Source of the DNA: Cytophaga aurantiaca DSM 3654
GTDB taxonomy: Bacteria > Bacteroidota > Bacteroidia > Cytophagales > Cytophagaceae
Assembly (NCBI RefSeq): GCF_000379725.1
Contig: NZ_KB903632.1
Coordinates: 124,001-188,000, forward strand
DNA: 64,000 bases
Direction of reading: 5' to 3'
Positions 1-9,905 of this stretch are shown here, piece after piece. Position 1 is the first letter of the stretch. Every line of letters begins with the position of its first letter. Position numbers and translations under genes: made by a program. Below the pieces are notes generated by a model that worked only from the letters and a program-made list of their open reading frames with translations, ran no database searches and was not told the DNA's origin.

Positions 1-1
1 T

Positions 2-709
2 GCAGACCCCATTGGAAGTGCAATCCTGGATTTTCTTTCAACTAAAAATCAGAACGCAATTCTTGTCGAATCGGATCAGACTGAAGACGAAGAAATTCCG
101 GTACCGTACCTTTTCAGAAACAAAGAAGAACTGCCGGAAAAAGAAGTTTTTGCCTTATCAAAAGCACATGGACGTATACTTGATGTGGGTGCAGGTTCAG
201 GTGCGCACAGCTTGATACTTCAATCTGCTCAACAAAATGTAGTAGCACTTGACGTTTCAGAAAAATGTTGTGAAGCAATGAAACTGCAAGGAATTACACA
301 GATTGTCTGTGCAGACTTTTTCACTTTTCAAGACACCGAAAAATTTGACACCATCCTTCTATTGATGAACGGATTCGGCATTGCCGGCACCCTTGACAAT
401 CTTGAGCCGTTGTTGCAGCAATGTAAATCCTTACTTAAGCCCGGAGGTATTATTATTGGCGAATCTGCAGATATCCTATACCTATTCGAGGAAGAAGACG
501 GTTCATGTAGTATTGACTTAAATGGGAATTATTATGGCGAAATGAACTACCGAATGAGCTACCAAAACGAAGTGGGCAATTGGTTTCCATGGTTATATAT
601 CTCAGCTGATTTGCTCATAGACATTGCTGATAAAGCAGGATTTCAGATGAGCGAAATCAAGCACGGTACTGAAGATGATTTCATAATTTTTCTTCAGTTA
701 AAACAATAA
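2..709 (+). CDS. Class I SAM-dependent methyltransferase, 5'-truncated
   Basis: This is the last 235 codons of a gene that enters from the left edge; the frame is open from base 2 with no stop. The segment ILDVGAGSGAHSL is motif I, the S-adenosylmethionine-binding loop. It is followed by an acidic strand end (VVALDVS), a motif with DTILLLMNGFGIAG, and LKPGGIIIGES, as expected for a Rossmann-fold methyltransferase. The substrate cannot be told; the family includes small-molecule and protein methylases. An internal ATG at 185 would cut off the upstream part of the domain and is not the true start. The gene ends 214 nt before the cold-shock gene and no terminator is visible after it. Confidence 0.85.
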   Translation, partial: ADPIGSAILDFLSTKNQNAILVESDQTEDEEIPVPYLFRNKEELPEKEVFALSKAHGRILDVGAGSGAHSLILQSAQQNVVALDVSEKCCEAMKLQGITQIVCADFFTFQDTEKFDTILLLMNGFGIAGTLDNLEPLLQQCKSLLKPGGIIIGESADILYLFEEEDGSCSIDLNGNYYGEMNYRMSYQNEVGNWFPWLYISADLLIDIADKAGFQMSEIKHGTEDDFIIFLQLKQ

Positions 710-923
710 TTTTACACCCTTTAATACAATAAATCAGCTTTAAAATCCATTTAACCTGATTCATAACAATACATATACCTATGCAATAAAAATTAAATAC
801 TGCTAATTTTATCGTACATTGCATGTATATATCATATAATCCAGAAGTGGCGGCGCAATTCTACCAGTTCAATTATATCCTTATAATTAATCAGACATTT
901 AGAATCAATCGCGTAAGCACACT

Positions 924-1379
924 ATGAGTAAATCACAAGAAACCTGGAACAAAAAAGAAGCAGAGAAGAAAAAAGCAAAAAAGAAGCAAGATAAGGAGCA
1001 GAAGAAAGAAGAGCGTAAGGCCAATGCCAAAGATGGCAGTAGCTTTGAAGATATGTTGGCTTATGTAGATGAATATGGTAACATTACATCAACTCCGCCA
1101 GATCCGCTTAAAAAGATTGTGATAAAAGAAGAAGACATTCAGATCGCAATCCCTAAACTTGCTAATATGGCTCCTGTTGATCCTGTTCGCAAGGGAATTG
1201 TGACATTTTTCAATGATTCTAAAGGATATGGTTTTATTAAAGATACCGATACACAAGAAAGTATCTTTGTACATATTAACGGTTTAGTTGATTCAATTAA
1301 AGAAAATAATAAAGTTTCCTTTGAAGTTGAAATGGGACCAAAAGGACCTAATGCAGTAAATGTAAAACTGGTAAAATAG
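924..1379 (+). CDS. Cold-shock-domain RNA-binding protein
   Basis: This 151-aa protein has a C-terminal cold-shock domain (about residues 89-151). RNP1 appears as KGYGFI (100-105) and RNP2 as SIFVHI (113-118), the aromatic and basic motifs that bind single-stranded RNA or DNA. Residues 1-35 are a highly charged lysine/glutamate tail, probably disordered, and a short linker follows. Classical Csp proteins are about 70 aa; this longer form with a basic N-terminal extension occurs in Bacteroidota. The likely role is an RNA chaperone. The gene stands alone and ends in the strong palindromic terminator at 1404. Whether it is cold-induced cannot be read from the sequence. Confidence 0.9.
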   Translation: MSKSQETWNKKEAEKKKAKKKQDKEQKKEERKANAKDGSSFEDMLAYVDEYGNITSTPPDPLKKIVIKEEDIQIAIPKLANMAPVDPVRKGIVTFFNDSKGYGFIKDTDTQESIFVHINGLVDSIKENNKVSFEVEMGPKGPNAVNVKLVK

Positions 1380-1403
1380 TTTTAGTTTAACCTAGACGAT
1401 TTT

Positions 1404-1454
1404 AAGTCCCGTCTCGACCCCGATAGCTATCGGGGTCGAGACGGGACTTTTTTT
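1404..1454 (+). terminator. Perfect 46-nt palindromic terminator
   Basis: The 23-nt arms (1404-1426 and 1427-1449) are exact reverse complements with no spacer, centred on GATAGCTATC. A T-run reaches 1454. The stem is GC-rich in its middle. It terminates the cold-shock gene; the A pair at the left foot is too short for good function on the other strand. Confidence 0.9.
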
Positions 1455-1534
1455 ATGAAATCATTACATTTCCAGAAAAACAACGAATAATCCAACTTAT
1501 TTATATTATATTTATACTTCTAAAATATAATATA

Positions 1535-4500
1535 ATGAAAAAAATCCCCCTGTTTCTCTCATTATTCTGTAGTTTCCACCTCCTTTTCGCCCAAACCGGG
1601 ATGCTGGAAAACTTCAACGACAATTTACTGGATCCGAATTGGAAAAGTGTTCCCGCAGGAAAGTTTACGTTTACTGAATCATCCAGTCAATTGGCAGTAG
1701 CAACTTCTGCAGTAGGTCCGGGCTGGGAGAACTTCGAATACAGCTTTAGCTCTGTAAATCTAACAAGCAACCCAACTGTTACAATCAAAATAAAAAACAG
1801 TACAGCATTAACACTTCGAATAGACCTCGTTGATATCAATGGAAAATCAACAAATGCAAGTCCGGTATCAAAATCAGTTGCCATCAATGGTTCACTAACA
1901 ACACTTACCTACGACTTTACAAATAAGTTTAGCCAGTCTGATGGAGCAACGGTTGATAAAACAAAAATCAGCAAAGTGGTTTTCTTTATTAATCCGGGTG
2001 GAACTTCCTATTCAAATACAATCACACTGGATGATGTTACCGTTGGAGATGCCATTGCTACTACAGCCGGAAACATTGTTCTCAATCAGGTGGGCTATGA
2101 ATTAACGGGGACAAAAACAGCGATATTTACAAATAGCACTACAAGTTTAACAGCTACAACCTTCGATATTTTATCTTCTACAAACGCTGTTGTATATACC
2201 GGCAACATTGTATCAAAAGGAGCTGTAGCAGGTTGGACCGGTAGATACTTCTGGGAATTAAATTTCAGCAATTTTCAAACAGCCGGCATTTACAGAGTAC
2301 GAGTAGGAACAAAAATTTCTTATCCATTTGAAATCGGACTAAATATTTTATTCAGTAAAACAGCTTTTTCTGTTGTTGATTTTTTCAAGGGAATGCGTTC
2401 AACAGTTGATGCAGATAAAACCCTTTCCTTCAATGGTCCGCGTAATGACCAGGTGAATGTATACGGTGGCTGGCGTGATGCCACAGGGGATCAAGGCAAA
2501 CACATGTCTCACCTCTCCTATGCAAATAATTTCAACCCGCAGCAAATCCCGTTTGTTGTTTGGTCTTTATTGAAATCATATGAAATGTCTACTACCTCAT
2601 TTTCCGCAAAATCAACGGATCTATTGAACGAATCAAAATGGGGTGCTGATTATCTGTTGCGAAACATTGATAAACAACAAGGCTATTTATACTTATCTAT
2701 TTTTGATGATTGGGGCAATAACCCATCTTCCCGTGAAATTACTGAATGGGGACAACCAGGTTCAGGAAACGACGGAGCGCGAACACCGAATTACCAGGCT
2801 GCGATGCGTGAAGGTACCGGTATTGCAATTGCTGCACTTGCCAGAGCCTACCGCATGAATCTAAATGGTGATAGTACAAAGACGCAATATCTAAATGGTG
2901 CTATACGCCTTTACAATCACATCACCTCACCAGGTACCGGATACGCTACAAAAAATCTGGAATACTGTAACGATCACACTGAAAACATTATTGACTTCTA
3001 TTGCGGTCTGCTAGCTACGATTGAATTGTATAAAGCTACGAACAATGCCACATACTTAACGGCTGCTTCTGCTTATGCAGATAAAATGATCAGCATGCTG
3101 GATCCTCAAGGCTGGTTCAGATCTGATGTTGCGGGTAATCGTCCATTCTACCATGCGGCGGACGAAGGCCTACCTCTTATTTCATTAATGGAATATATGG
3201 ATATTGATGCATCTAAGAATACTGCAATTACTCAGGTGATCAATAAAAATATTACCTGGTACATGAGTATTTCAAAAGAAGTAAACAACCCGTTCAATTA
3301 CATGCGGGAATATTACAAACCTTATGTAAGCGGCGCATTGGGCACTGCAAAAAAAGGATTCTTTTTACCTCATGATAACGAAACGGGATATTGGTGGCAA
3401 GGAGAAAATGCACGTTTAGCATCTATGTCTACTGCATTGTTAATGGCCGGAAGAAAATTGAACACTCAATTTGTAATGGGTACCGATTCATTAAGCACAT
3501 ACGGCTTAGCTCAGTTGGATTGGATCTTAGGTAAAAATCCGTTTGATGTATGTATGATGACAGGTGCTGGCACAACCACATACCAGAGCTATCCTGTGGG
3601 TGCTGCGATACCAAATGTAACAGGCGGCATCTGTAATGGTATCTCTTCTAAAAATTTAGAAGAAACAAATATTGATTGGATGCCTTATGCAACAAGCGAC
3701 TGGCAAAACTGGAGATGGATCGAACAGTGGCTTCCTCACGATGCCTGGTATCTACTTGCAGTTTCATCTATTGATGTATCCAACAAAGCAGCAGTTCTCC
3801 CTATAGCAGCTTCTTTCACAACAAGTACAACAATACTATGTACCGGTGTTTCTACAACGTTCACCAATACATCACAAGGAACTGTTTCAACATATGCATG
3901 GAACTTCGGATCAGGAGCATCTATTGCAACTGCAACTACAGCAGGACCGCATAACGTTTCATGGACAACAGCCGGCACTAAAACCATTACACTAACTATT
4001 ACAGGCCCTACAGGAACTTCTACTTCTACATCAACTGTAACTGTAAACGCTGTACCAACAGCCGCAGGAACAATTACAGGAGCTGCTTCTGCCTGCATTA
4101 ACACTACGGGGATTATCTATTCAATCCCTGGCATTGCAACTGCAACGGGATATACATGGTCATTACCTACAGGGGCTACCATTACAAATGGTGCAAATAC
4201 AAATAACATTACAGTTGCATTTGCGACAACGGGATCAGGTACCATTCAAGCCACGCCTGCAAATACCTGTGGAAACGGAACTGCAAGTAGTAAAGCAGTA
4301 ACAATAATTGCAGCACCTGTTACCGGCACAATTACTGGTCCGGCTTCACTGTGTGTATATAGTACAGGCATTATTTATTCTACTCCTGCTATTCCAACAG
4401 CAACAAGTTATTCATGGACCTTACCACAAGGTGCAAACATTACAAGTGGCGATAATACCAATAGTATTACCGTATCGTTTGGAGAAACCAGTGGATCCAT

Positions 4501-6907
4501 TCAGTTAACTCCGGCAAATACCTGCGGCTACGGCACAACTGCAAGTACTGCTGTTACCTTATCCCCATTACCTTCATGGCCTAACCCTGTATCTACGCCG
4601 GCTTCTATTTGTCCGAACGCTACCGGAGTAGTCCTTTCTGTTGCACCTGTAGCAGATGCAACCAGTTACAAATGGGTTGTGCCAAATGGTGTAACAATAA
4701 CAAACGGAGCAAATACAAATAGTATTACCGTTTCGTATGGACCAACAATCAGCGGGGGCTATAATGTTAGGGGAGTCAATAGCTGCGGTACCGGAATGGG
4801 TAGAGATGCTGGCATTCTGATATCTCAATTGCCAGCAAATGCTGGAGCTGTAACAGGTCTTGACGCTACGTGTGCAAATACAACCGGAATTACCTATTCT
4901 ATAGCAAGTGTTCCAAATGCTACCGGATATACATGGTCTTTACCAAGCGGTGCAACCATTACAAATGGAGCAAACACAAACAGCATTACTGTATCGTTTG
5001 CAACTACCAGCGGTACCGTTCAGGTGACACCAATAAATACTTGTGGCAGCGGTACACCCAACTCTAAATTTGTATCCGTAAACAGTGCACCAACTGTTGC
5101 CGGTACATTATCAGGTTATACTTCTGTTTGCGCAAACAATACAGGGATTAACTACTCTATACCAAGCGTTACAAATGCTACAGGATACATCTGGACTTTA
5201 CCAACCGGAGCAACCCTTACAAACGGGGCAAATACAAACAGCATTACCGTTTCATTTGCAACGACCGGAGGAACTATTCAGGTAACACCGATTACAGCAT
5301 GTGGCAACGGCGCACCATCCAGCATCAGCGTTACAGTAACAAATCCACCAGCTGCTGCCGGTACAATAACAGGTACTGCAACATCATGTTCAAACAGCAC
5401 CGGTGTCATCTATTCGATCCCTGCTATTGCAGCAGCAACGGATTACAACTGGTCTTTACCAAGTGGGGCAACAATCACAAATGGTGTAAATACAAACAGC
5501 ATTACGGTTTCTTTTGCAAGCACTGAAGGAATCATCCAGGTAACGCCATCCAACATTTGTGGTACGGGTACTGCAAGCTCTAAAACAATCACACTAACAG
5601 GTTCAGCTACTGCTGCCGGCACAATCACCGGTATTGCTTCTACCTGTGCAAATAGTTCAGGAGTTGCCTATTCAATTCCTACAATTGCAACAGCAACAGG
5701 ATATACATGGACGTTACCTACAGGTGCAACAATTACCAACGGAGCAAATACAAATAGTATTACCGTTTCATTTGCAACAACAGGCGGAAACATTCAGGTA
5801 ACTCCATCAAACAGTTGTGGTAATGGAACTCCAAGTTCAAAAACAATAACGTTAACAACAGTACCTACTGCTGCCGGCGCAATAACAGGCCTTACAAGCA
5901 GCTGTACAAACAGTACCGGTGTTACTTATTCAATCCCTGCGAATGCAACAGCTACAGGTTATATATGGACTGTACCAGCAGGTGCAACGATTACCAACGG
6001 AGCAAATACAAATAGTATTACAGTTTCATTTGCAACAACTGGCGGTAATATTCAGGTTATACCAACAAACAGCTGTGGCAATGGAAGTCCTTCAAATACT
6101 TCCGTATCAATTGCAACGATTCCGGTTGCAGGAACAATTTCAGGAGCAGCAAGTACATGTCCAAATACAACAGGTGTCTCGTACTCTATATCCAGCATTG
6201 CAACAGCAACAGGTTATACATGGACAGTACCAACTGGTGCAACAATTACCGGTGGTGCAAATACAAATGCAATTACCGTTTCGTTCGCAACTACAGGTGG
6301 CACCATTCAGGTGACTCCGATCAGCACATGCGGAAACGGAGCACCCTCCAATAAGTCTGTAGCTATTACACCTATTGGTACTTCACCTTGCGTTGCTCCT
6401 ACCACTTCAAGCATTTCCGGTCCGGCAACGATAACGTCGAATCAGCAAAATGTAACCTATACAGTAGCGAATAACAGCGGATCAGCATATACATGGACCG
6501 TGCCGGCAGGTGCTACCATCGTGAGCGGTCAAGGCTCTAATACAATCACCGTTTCATTTGGCACAAACGGAGGCTCCATTACCGTGCAGGAATCCAATGC
6601 ATATGGCACAGGTACAACGGTAAGCACAACCGTAACAATTGTTTCTACAGCTCTATCCATGGGATTAGAATCCAACTTGTCGGTCTATCCAAACCCAACC
6701 AATCAATACAGTATTCTATCTGCAACAAACATCGATCAGGAAAGCGTTCAGGTATCCATTATAGATATGCATGGAAGAGTTGTATCTGAAAGCAAATGGA
6801 TCACAAGTAACGAGCTTACCATCGGAGAAGAACTGCCGTCTGGCATATACATCATCCAATTAAAAATTCAGGATCAGATCGTAACCAAAAGATGGATCAA
6901 AATATAA
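1535..6907 (+). CDS. Secreted GH9 glucanase with PKD-like repeats and T9SS sorting domain
   Basis: This 1790-aa exoprotein probably hydrolyses beta-1,4-glucan. Order of parts: signal peptide (1-20, ending LLFAQ); a jellyroll, CBM-like domain (about 22-175); the Ig-like domain found before GH9 catalytic domains (about 180-272, NIVLNQVGYELTG); the GH9 domain (about 275-755); one PKD domain (about 757-840); ten PKD-like repeats (about 843-1705); and a T9SS type A sorting domain (about 1710-1790, VYPNPTN then GIYIIQLK). The catalytic aspartates lie in GGWRDATGD (311-319), a longer version of the usual DAGD. The probable general acid is E730 in IEQWLPHDAWYLL. Its own terminator lies at 6945. The substrate (cellulose or another beta-glucan) is inferred from the family. 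The sorting domain implies export by T9SS and attachment to, or release from, the cell surface. Confidence 0.93.
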   Translation: MKKIPLFLSLFCSFHLLFAQTGMLENFNDNLLDPNWKSVPAGKFTFTESSSQLAVATSAVGPGWENFEYSFSSVNLTSNPTVTIKIKNSTALTLRIDLVDINGKSTNASPVSKSVAINGSLTTLTYDFTNKFSQSDGATVDKTKISKVVFFINPGGTSYSNTITLDDVTVGDAIATTAGNIVLNQVGYELTGTKTAIFTNSTTSLTATTFDILSSTNAVVYTGNIVSKGAVAGWTGRYFWELNFSNFQTAGIYRVRVGTKISYPFEIGLNILFSKTAFSVVDFFKGMRSTVDADKTLSFNGPRNDQVNVYGGWRDATGDQGKHMSHLSYANNFNPQQIPFVVWSLLKSYEMSTTSFSAKSTDLLNESKWGADYLLRNIDKQQGYLYLSIFDDWGNNPSSREITEWGQPGSGNDGARTPNYQAAMREGTGIAIAALARAYRMNLNGDSTKTQYLNGAIRLYNHITSPGTGYATKNLEYCNDHTENIIDFYCGLLATIELYKATNNATYLTAASAYADKMISMLDPQGWFRSDVAGNRPFYHAADEGLPLISLMEYMDIDASKNTAITQVINKNITWYMSISKEVNNPFNYMREYYKPYVSGALGTAKKGFFLPHDNETGYWWQGENARLASMSTALLMAGRKLNTQFVMGTDSLSTYGLAQLDWILGKNPFDVCMMTGAGTTTYQSYPVGAAIPNVTGGICNGISSKNLEETNIDWMPYATSDWQNWRWIEQWLPHDAWYLLAVSSIDVSNKAAVLPIAASFTTSTTILCTGVSTTFTNTSQGTVSTYAWNFGSGASIATATTAGPHNVSWTTAGTKTITLTITGPTGTSTSTSTVTVNAVPTAAGTITGAASACINTTGIIYSIPGIATATGYTWSLPTGATITNGANTNNITVAFATTGSGTIQATPANTCGNGTASSKAVTIIAAPVTGTITGPASLCVYSTGIIYSTPAIPTATSYSWTLPQGANITSGDNTNSITVSFGETSGSIQLTPANTCGYGTTASTAVTLSPLPSWPNPVSTPASICPNATGVVLSVAPVADATSYKWVVPNGVTITNGANTNSITVSYGPTISGGYNVRGVNSCGTGMGRDAGILISQLPANAGAVTGLDATCANTTGITYSIASVPNATGYTWSLPSGATITNGANTNSITVSFATTSGTVQVTPINTCGSGTPNSKFVSVNSAPTVAGTLSGYTSVCANNTGINYSIPSVTNATGYIWTLPTGATLTNGANTNSITVSFATTGGTIQVTPITACGNGAPSSISVTVTNPPAAAGTITGTATSCSNSTGVIYSIPAIAAATDYNWSLPSGATITNGVNTNSITVSFASTEGIIQVTPSNICGTGTASSKTITLTGSATAAGTITGIASTCANSSGVAYSIPTIATATGYTWTLPTGATITNGANTNSITVSFATTGGNIQVTPSNSCGNGTPSSKTITLTTVPTAAGAITGLTSSCTNSTGVTYSIPANATATGYIWTVPAGATITNGANTNSITVSFATTGGNIQVIPTNSCGNGSPSNTSVSIATIPVAGTISGAASTCPNTTGVSYSISSIATATGYTWTVPTGATITGGANTNAITVSFATTGGTIQVTPISTCGNGAPSNKSVAITPIGTSPCVAPTTSSISGPATITSNQQNVTYTVANNSGSAYTWTVPAGATIVSGQGSNTITVSFGTNGGSITVQESNAYGTGTTVSTTVTIVSTALSMGLESNLSVYPNPTNQYSILSATNIDQESVQVSIIDMHGRVVSESKWITSNELTIGEELPSGIYIIQLKIQDQIVTKRWIKI
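4060..6650 (+). repeat. Ten tandem PKD-like repeats of about 258 nt inside the GH9 gene
   Basis: Repeat units begin near 4066, 4321, 4579, 4840, 5098, 5356, 5614, 5872, 6127 and 6412 (the last is divergent). Each unit encodes about 86 aa with the pattern AGTITG...C.N.TG..YSI, then GATITNGANTNSITVSF, then CGNG. The unit starting near 4579 is also more divergent. Similarity is visible at DNA level, so unequal recombination could change copy number. Confidence 0.9.
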
Positions 6908-6944
6908 ATCTGTTCTTTTAAATACGTTCCACTAAATTCAATAA

Positions 6945-6984
6945 AAAAGTCCTGTTCCGATAATATCGAAACAGGACTTTTTTT
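6945..6984. terminator. Bidirectional terminator between convergent genes
   Basis: Arms 6945-6962 and 6964-6981 pair over about 18 positions with one mismatch around the core AAGTCCTGTT/AACAGGACTT. A T-run lies to the right and an A-run to the left, so it can serve both the GH9 gene (plus) and the transporter gene (minus). Confidence 0.85.
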
Positions 6985-7013
6985 ATTGTAGGATTATTTT
7001 TTCTACAAATCCA

Positions 7014-8303
7014 TTAAGCCAATATTTCTTCATCTCTTAAATCTTTGCGCTTAATATAATTGGAGAGTTTAAATCCGTATACAGATATGTACAGATAACA
7101 AACAACTACAATTACCAATGCAAAATCGTAATTCGCATAAGCAAAATTACGAACATTGAAAGGTATCACTGCGCCTCCCACAATAAACATGATCAATACG
7201 GCAGAACCATCTAAAGAGAATTTACCTAGACCATTTACACCAAGTGTAAATATACTCGGGAACATGATTGCATTGAATAAACCCACAGACATGATTAAAT
7301 GACAGTTATAATCCATGTATTCTTTAGGCATTAATATCGCAACAATGATTAACAAACTAGAGATAGCACCTGCCATACCCAGTGCTTTATTTGTTGGTAC
7401 AAACAGCAATAACAACGCACCTAAGAATCTACCCACCATTGCCAGCTCCCAATAGGTGCTTGCCAATTCAGGAGAGAAATCTTCCAGATAATTTGCCAAT
7501 GCTACTTCGGCTCCCACATATGCAAATATTGCAAACGCACCCAAACGTAATTGAGAAAAATGCATTACGTGTCTTCTGCGTTTTGAGGTAACTTTATTTA
7601 ACGGCTCTAAATTCTGCGTATCCATTTCAGGCAAGTATATAATCATCAAAAATATTGCGAACAACACCATGATAATACCAAAAAATAAATATAAATAATC
7701 GATGTAAGCAGACTCAATCATTACCTTATCTGTAAGCGGCAACAGCTCTAAATAATCAAACGGGATCTTTATGTAATGACTTAAAATTTCCATTGAAATA
7801 ATTGGTCCGATAACAGCCCCCAAGGAATTAAAGGCTTGCACAAAAACAAGTCTGCTCGCTGCTTTTTCTACTCCGCCCAATAATACTACATATAAGTTCG
7901 CTCCTACCTGCAATATTGTTATGCCTGCTGCCATGCAGAATAAGGCACCTAAAAATAAATAATACGATTTATCAGAGAACCAGGTATATGATTTAGACAT
8001 TACCGAAAGCATAAACAAGAAACAGCCAACACAAGCAAGTAGCCATCCTACCAGAATTCCTTTTTTATATCCGATCCATTTGATCATCCTTCCCGCCTGC
8101 AAAGACACTACAAGATAGGTACAGAAAAATGTTAAATTAATGAATGTAGATACCGAATAATTCAGTTCGAATATTACTTTAAAATGATGGTATAGAAATA
8201 AATTCAAATTTGTTAAAAGGCCCCACATAAAAAACAAAAAAGCCATTACAAAAATCAATACCCAACGTTGTCTCTTACTAATATGAAGATTTAATTCTTT
8301 CAT
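7014..8303 (-). CDS. MFS sugar transporter, FHS (FucP/GluP-like) family
   Basis: This 429-aa membrane protein has about 12 predicted hydrophobic segments. The stretch ITILQVGANLYVVLLGG followed by ASRLVFVQAFNSLGAVIGP matches the signature of the fucose-galactose-glucose:H+ symporter family (FucP, GluP). It would import a monosaccharide or short sugar with protons across the inner membrane. It lies 39 nt downstream of the GH13 gene on the same strand, so uptake or handling of alpha-glucan products is a reasonable inference. The exact sugar is unknown. Its transcript ends at the bidirectional terminator at 6945. Confidence 0.85.
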   Translation of the reverse strand: MKELNLHISKRQRWVLIFVMAFLFFMWGLLTNLNLFLYHHFKVIFELNYSVSTFINLTFFCTYLVVSLQAGRMIKWIGYKKGILVGWLLACVGCFLFMLSVMSKSYTWFSDKSYYLFLGALFCMAAGITILQVGANLYVVLLGGVEKAASRLVFVQAFNSLGAVIGPIISMEILSHYIKIPFDYLELLPLTDKVMIESAYIDYLYLFFGIIMVLFAIFLMIIYLPEMDTQNLEPLNKVTSKRRRHVMHFSQLRLGAFAIFAYVGAEVALANYLEDFSPELASTYWELAMVGRFLGALLLLFVPTNKALGMAGAISSLLIIVAILMPKEYMDYNCHLIMSVGLFNAIMFPSIFTLGVNGLGKFSLDGSAVLIMFIVGGAVIPFNVRNFAYANYDFALVIVVVCYLYISVYGFKLSNYIKRKDLRDEEILA

Positions 8304-8342
8304 TTATATAATTTTCAAATACTATGTTCAAACAAATAGCTC

Positions 8343-9905
8343 CTATATAGCCACACCTAAATCCAAAACAATAAAACCAAATGGTGCTATCGAAATGTCG
8401 CAAACGATGTTGTTTCTTATTTGTGCTTCGAGTTCAATACGACCATTATCGCTATATAAATATACGACTAATTTATTAGTACGGGATATTGGGTGAGCGA
8501 GTTTAATTGAAACCTGCTCATTTTCAGCGCCTAAATTATAAAAAATCAATTTAGAAGCACTTAAACTACTAATTTGCAATGCAATACACTTATTAAAAAC
8601 AGAATTAAGTATTTTGCAGCTTTCAACTTTCCCATGGAACATTTTCCATTTTACTCTTAATGCTGAAAATTGCTGAATTGTTTTAAAGTAAATTGAATTC
8701 CGATCAAACAGATCTCCCGTACCCAGGGGATCAAACAAACACTCTCGTATCTCCCCATCATTTCTGCCCCTGCCGGTCAAACCCTGTTCTGTACCGTAAT
8801 ACACACATGGCAAACCAGGAATTAATAAAAATGCACGAAGCAGATTTACTAAAACAGGTTCGTTTAACGCATACCCAATCCGCTGTTTAGGCATTTGCCC
8901 GATTTGATCGTGATTGTCAAGAAAACGCACAGGCAAGGCTTTCAGATGCCCTTCTCCAAAACGTATTTTGCTATTCTTTTTACGAAGTAATTTATCTACA
9001 GAAGAAAAATAAAAGTTAAAATCCAGATAACCGTCAATTGTTGGATATTCTTTTACAATGGATTCACCTCCGATAATTTCTGCAAACACGAAAAAATCTT
9101 TTTGCACTTCGGCAGCATTCTTTTTAATCGCCGTAATGAATTGATTCAACCAGCTTGGATTGATATGTTTTGCAGCATCAATGCGAAACCCATCGCAATC
9201 GGTTAATGCAAACCAATAGGAATAAACAGCAACCATGATGTCCAGATTCTGCTGGCCAACGATCGAATCGTTTTGGATCAGATCTTTCAATTCAAATATA
9301 TCGCCGTCCCATGTTTCAGGCTTCTCCTCCCACTGCCGTATCCTTCCTTTGCGGCTATAACAATTAAAATTTCTTAATTCTATAGGAATTGGTTTGTCTT
9401 CAAATCGCCATGCCTTTGTCGCATACTGAATTCCGTTTTTATACACCGGATTTGAAACTTTATACGACCAATTATCTCCTGTATGATTTAAAACAATATC
9501 AAAAAATACACGCATGTGTAATGCATGCGCTTTTGCAACAAGTTCAATGACATCTTCTTTGGATCCCCATTGAGGATCGACTTCCAAGAAATTCTCAATG
9601 GCATAACCGTGGTAGGATTCTGTATTATTTTGCAAAAATGGATTGATCCAAACAGATGTAAATCCCATTTCAAAAATATAATCCAGCTGCTTTGTAATAC
9701 CTTTGATTGTACCGCCACATCTGGCTTTCAGCTGTTCGGCGTTTCCAAAACCCTCTCTGGAAGAAATGGTATTCCGATCTTTACCATCATGAAAACGATC
9801 TACCAGCAAAAAATACATGATCTCCTCCTCTATTGGTTTTTCAGAATTCCAATAGTGTTTTCCTTTAGTAATTTCTGAAAGAGAAATTTCTTCGATCGAC
9901 TTCAT
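8343..9905 (-). CDS. GH13 alpha-amylase family enzyme, cytoplasmic
   Basis: This 520-aa enzyme has the four conserved regions of family GH13: FFDIVLNHTGDN (134-145), GFRIDAAKH with nucleophile D243, FVFAEIIGG with acid/base E276, and FLDNHDQ with transition-state stabiliser D333. It has no signal peptide or lipobox, so it probably acts in the cytoplasm on maltodextrin or glycogen-like alpha-glucan. A C-terminal beta domain follows (about 400-520). The start at 9905 keeps the first barrel strand (EIMYFLLVDRF) complete; the next ATG (residue 30) would cut it. The start codon lies directly after a terminator hairpin. The MFS gene follows and may be cotranscribed. Confidence 0.92.
   Translation of the reverse strand: MKSIEEISLSEITKGKHYWNSEKPIEEEIMYFLLVDRFHDGKDRNTISSREGFGNAEQLKARCGGTIKGITKQLDYIFEMGFTSVWINPFLQNNTESYHGYAIENFLEVDPQWGSKEDVIELVAKAHALHMRVFFDIVLNHTGDNWSYKVSNPVYKNGIQYATKAWRFEDKPIPIELRNFNCYSRKGRIRQWEEKPETWDGDIFELKDLIQNDSIVGQQNLDIMVAVYSYWFALTDCDGFRIDAAKHINPSWLNQFITAIKKNAAEVQKDFFVFAEIIGGESIVKEYPTIDGYLDFNFYFSSVDKLLRKKNSKIRFGEGHLKALPVRFLDNHDQIGQMPKQRIGYALNEPVLVNLLRAFLLIPGLPCVYYGTEQGLTGRGRNDGEIRECLFDPLGTGDLFDRNSIYFKTIQQFSALRVKWKMFHGKVESCKILNSVFNKCIALQISSLSASKLIFYNLGAENEQVSIKLAHPISRTNKLVVYLYSDNGRIELEAQIRNNIVCDISIAPFGFIVLDLGVAI

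Noticed and set aside
12-215. Short frame at the window start
   Set aside because: The overlapping frame from base 2 continues into the methyltransferase motif and explains the coding capacity.
3736-4104. Antisense open frame of 122 codons across the PKD region of the GH9 gene
   Set aside because: It mirrors the repeats, is low complexity and has no start signal or family resemblance; it is a by-product of the threonine/alanine-rich coding strand.
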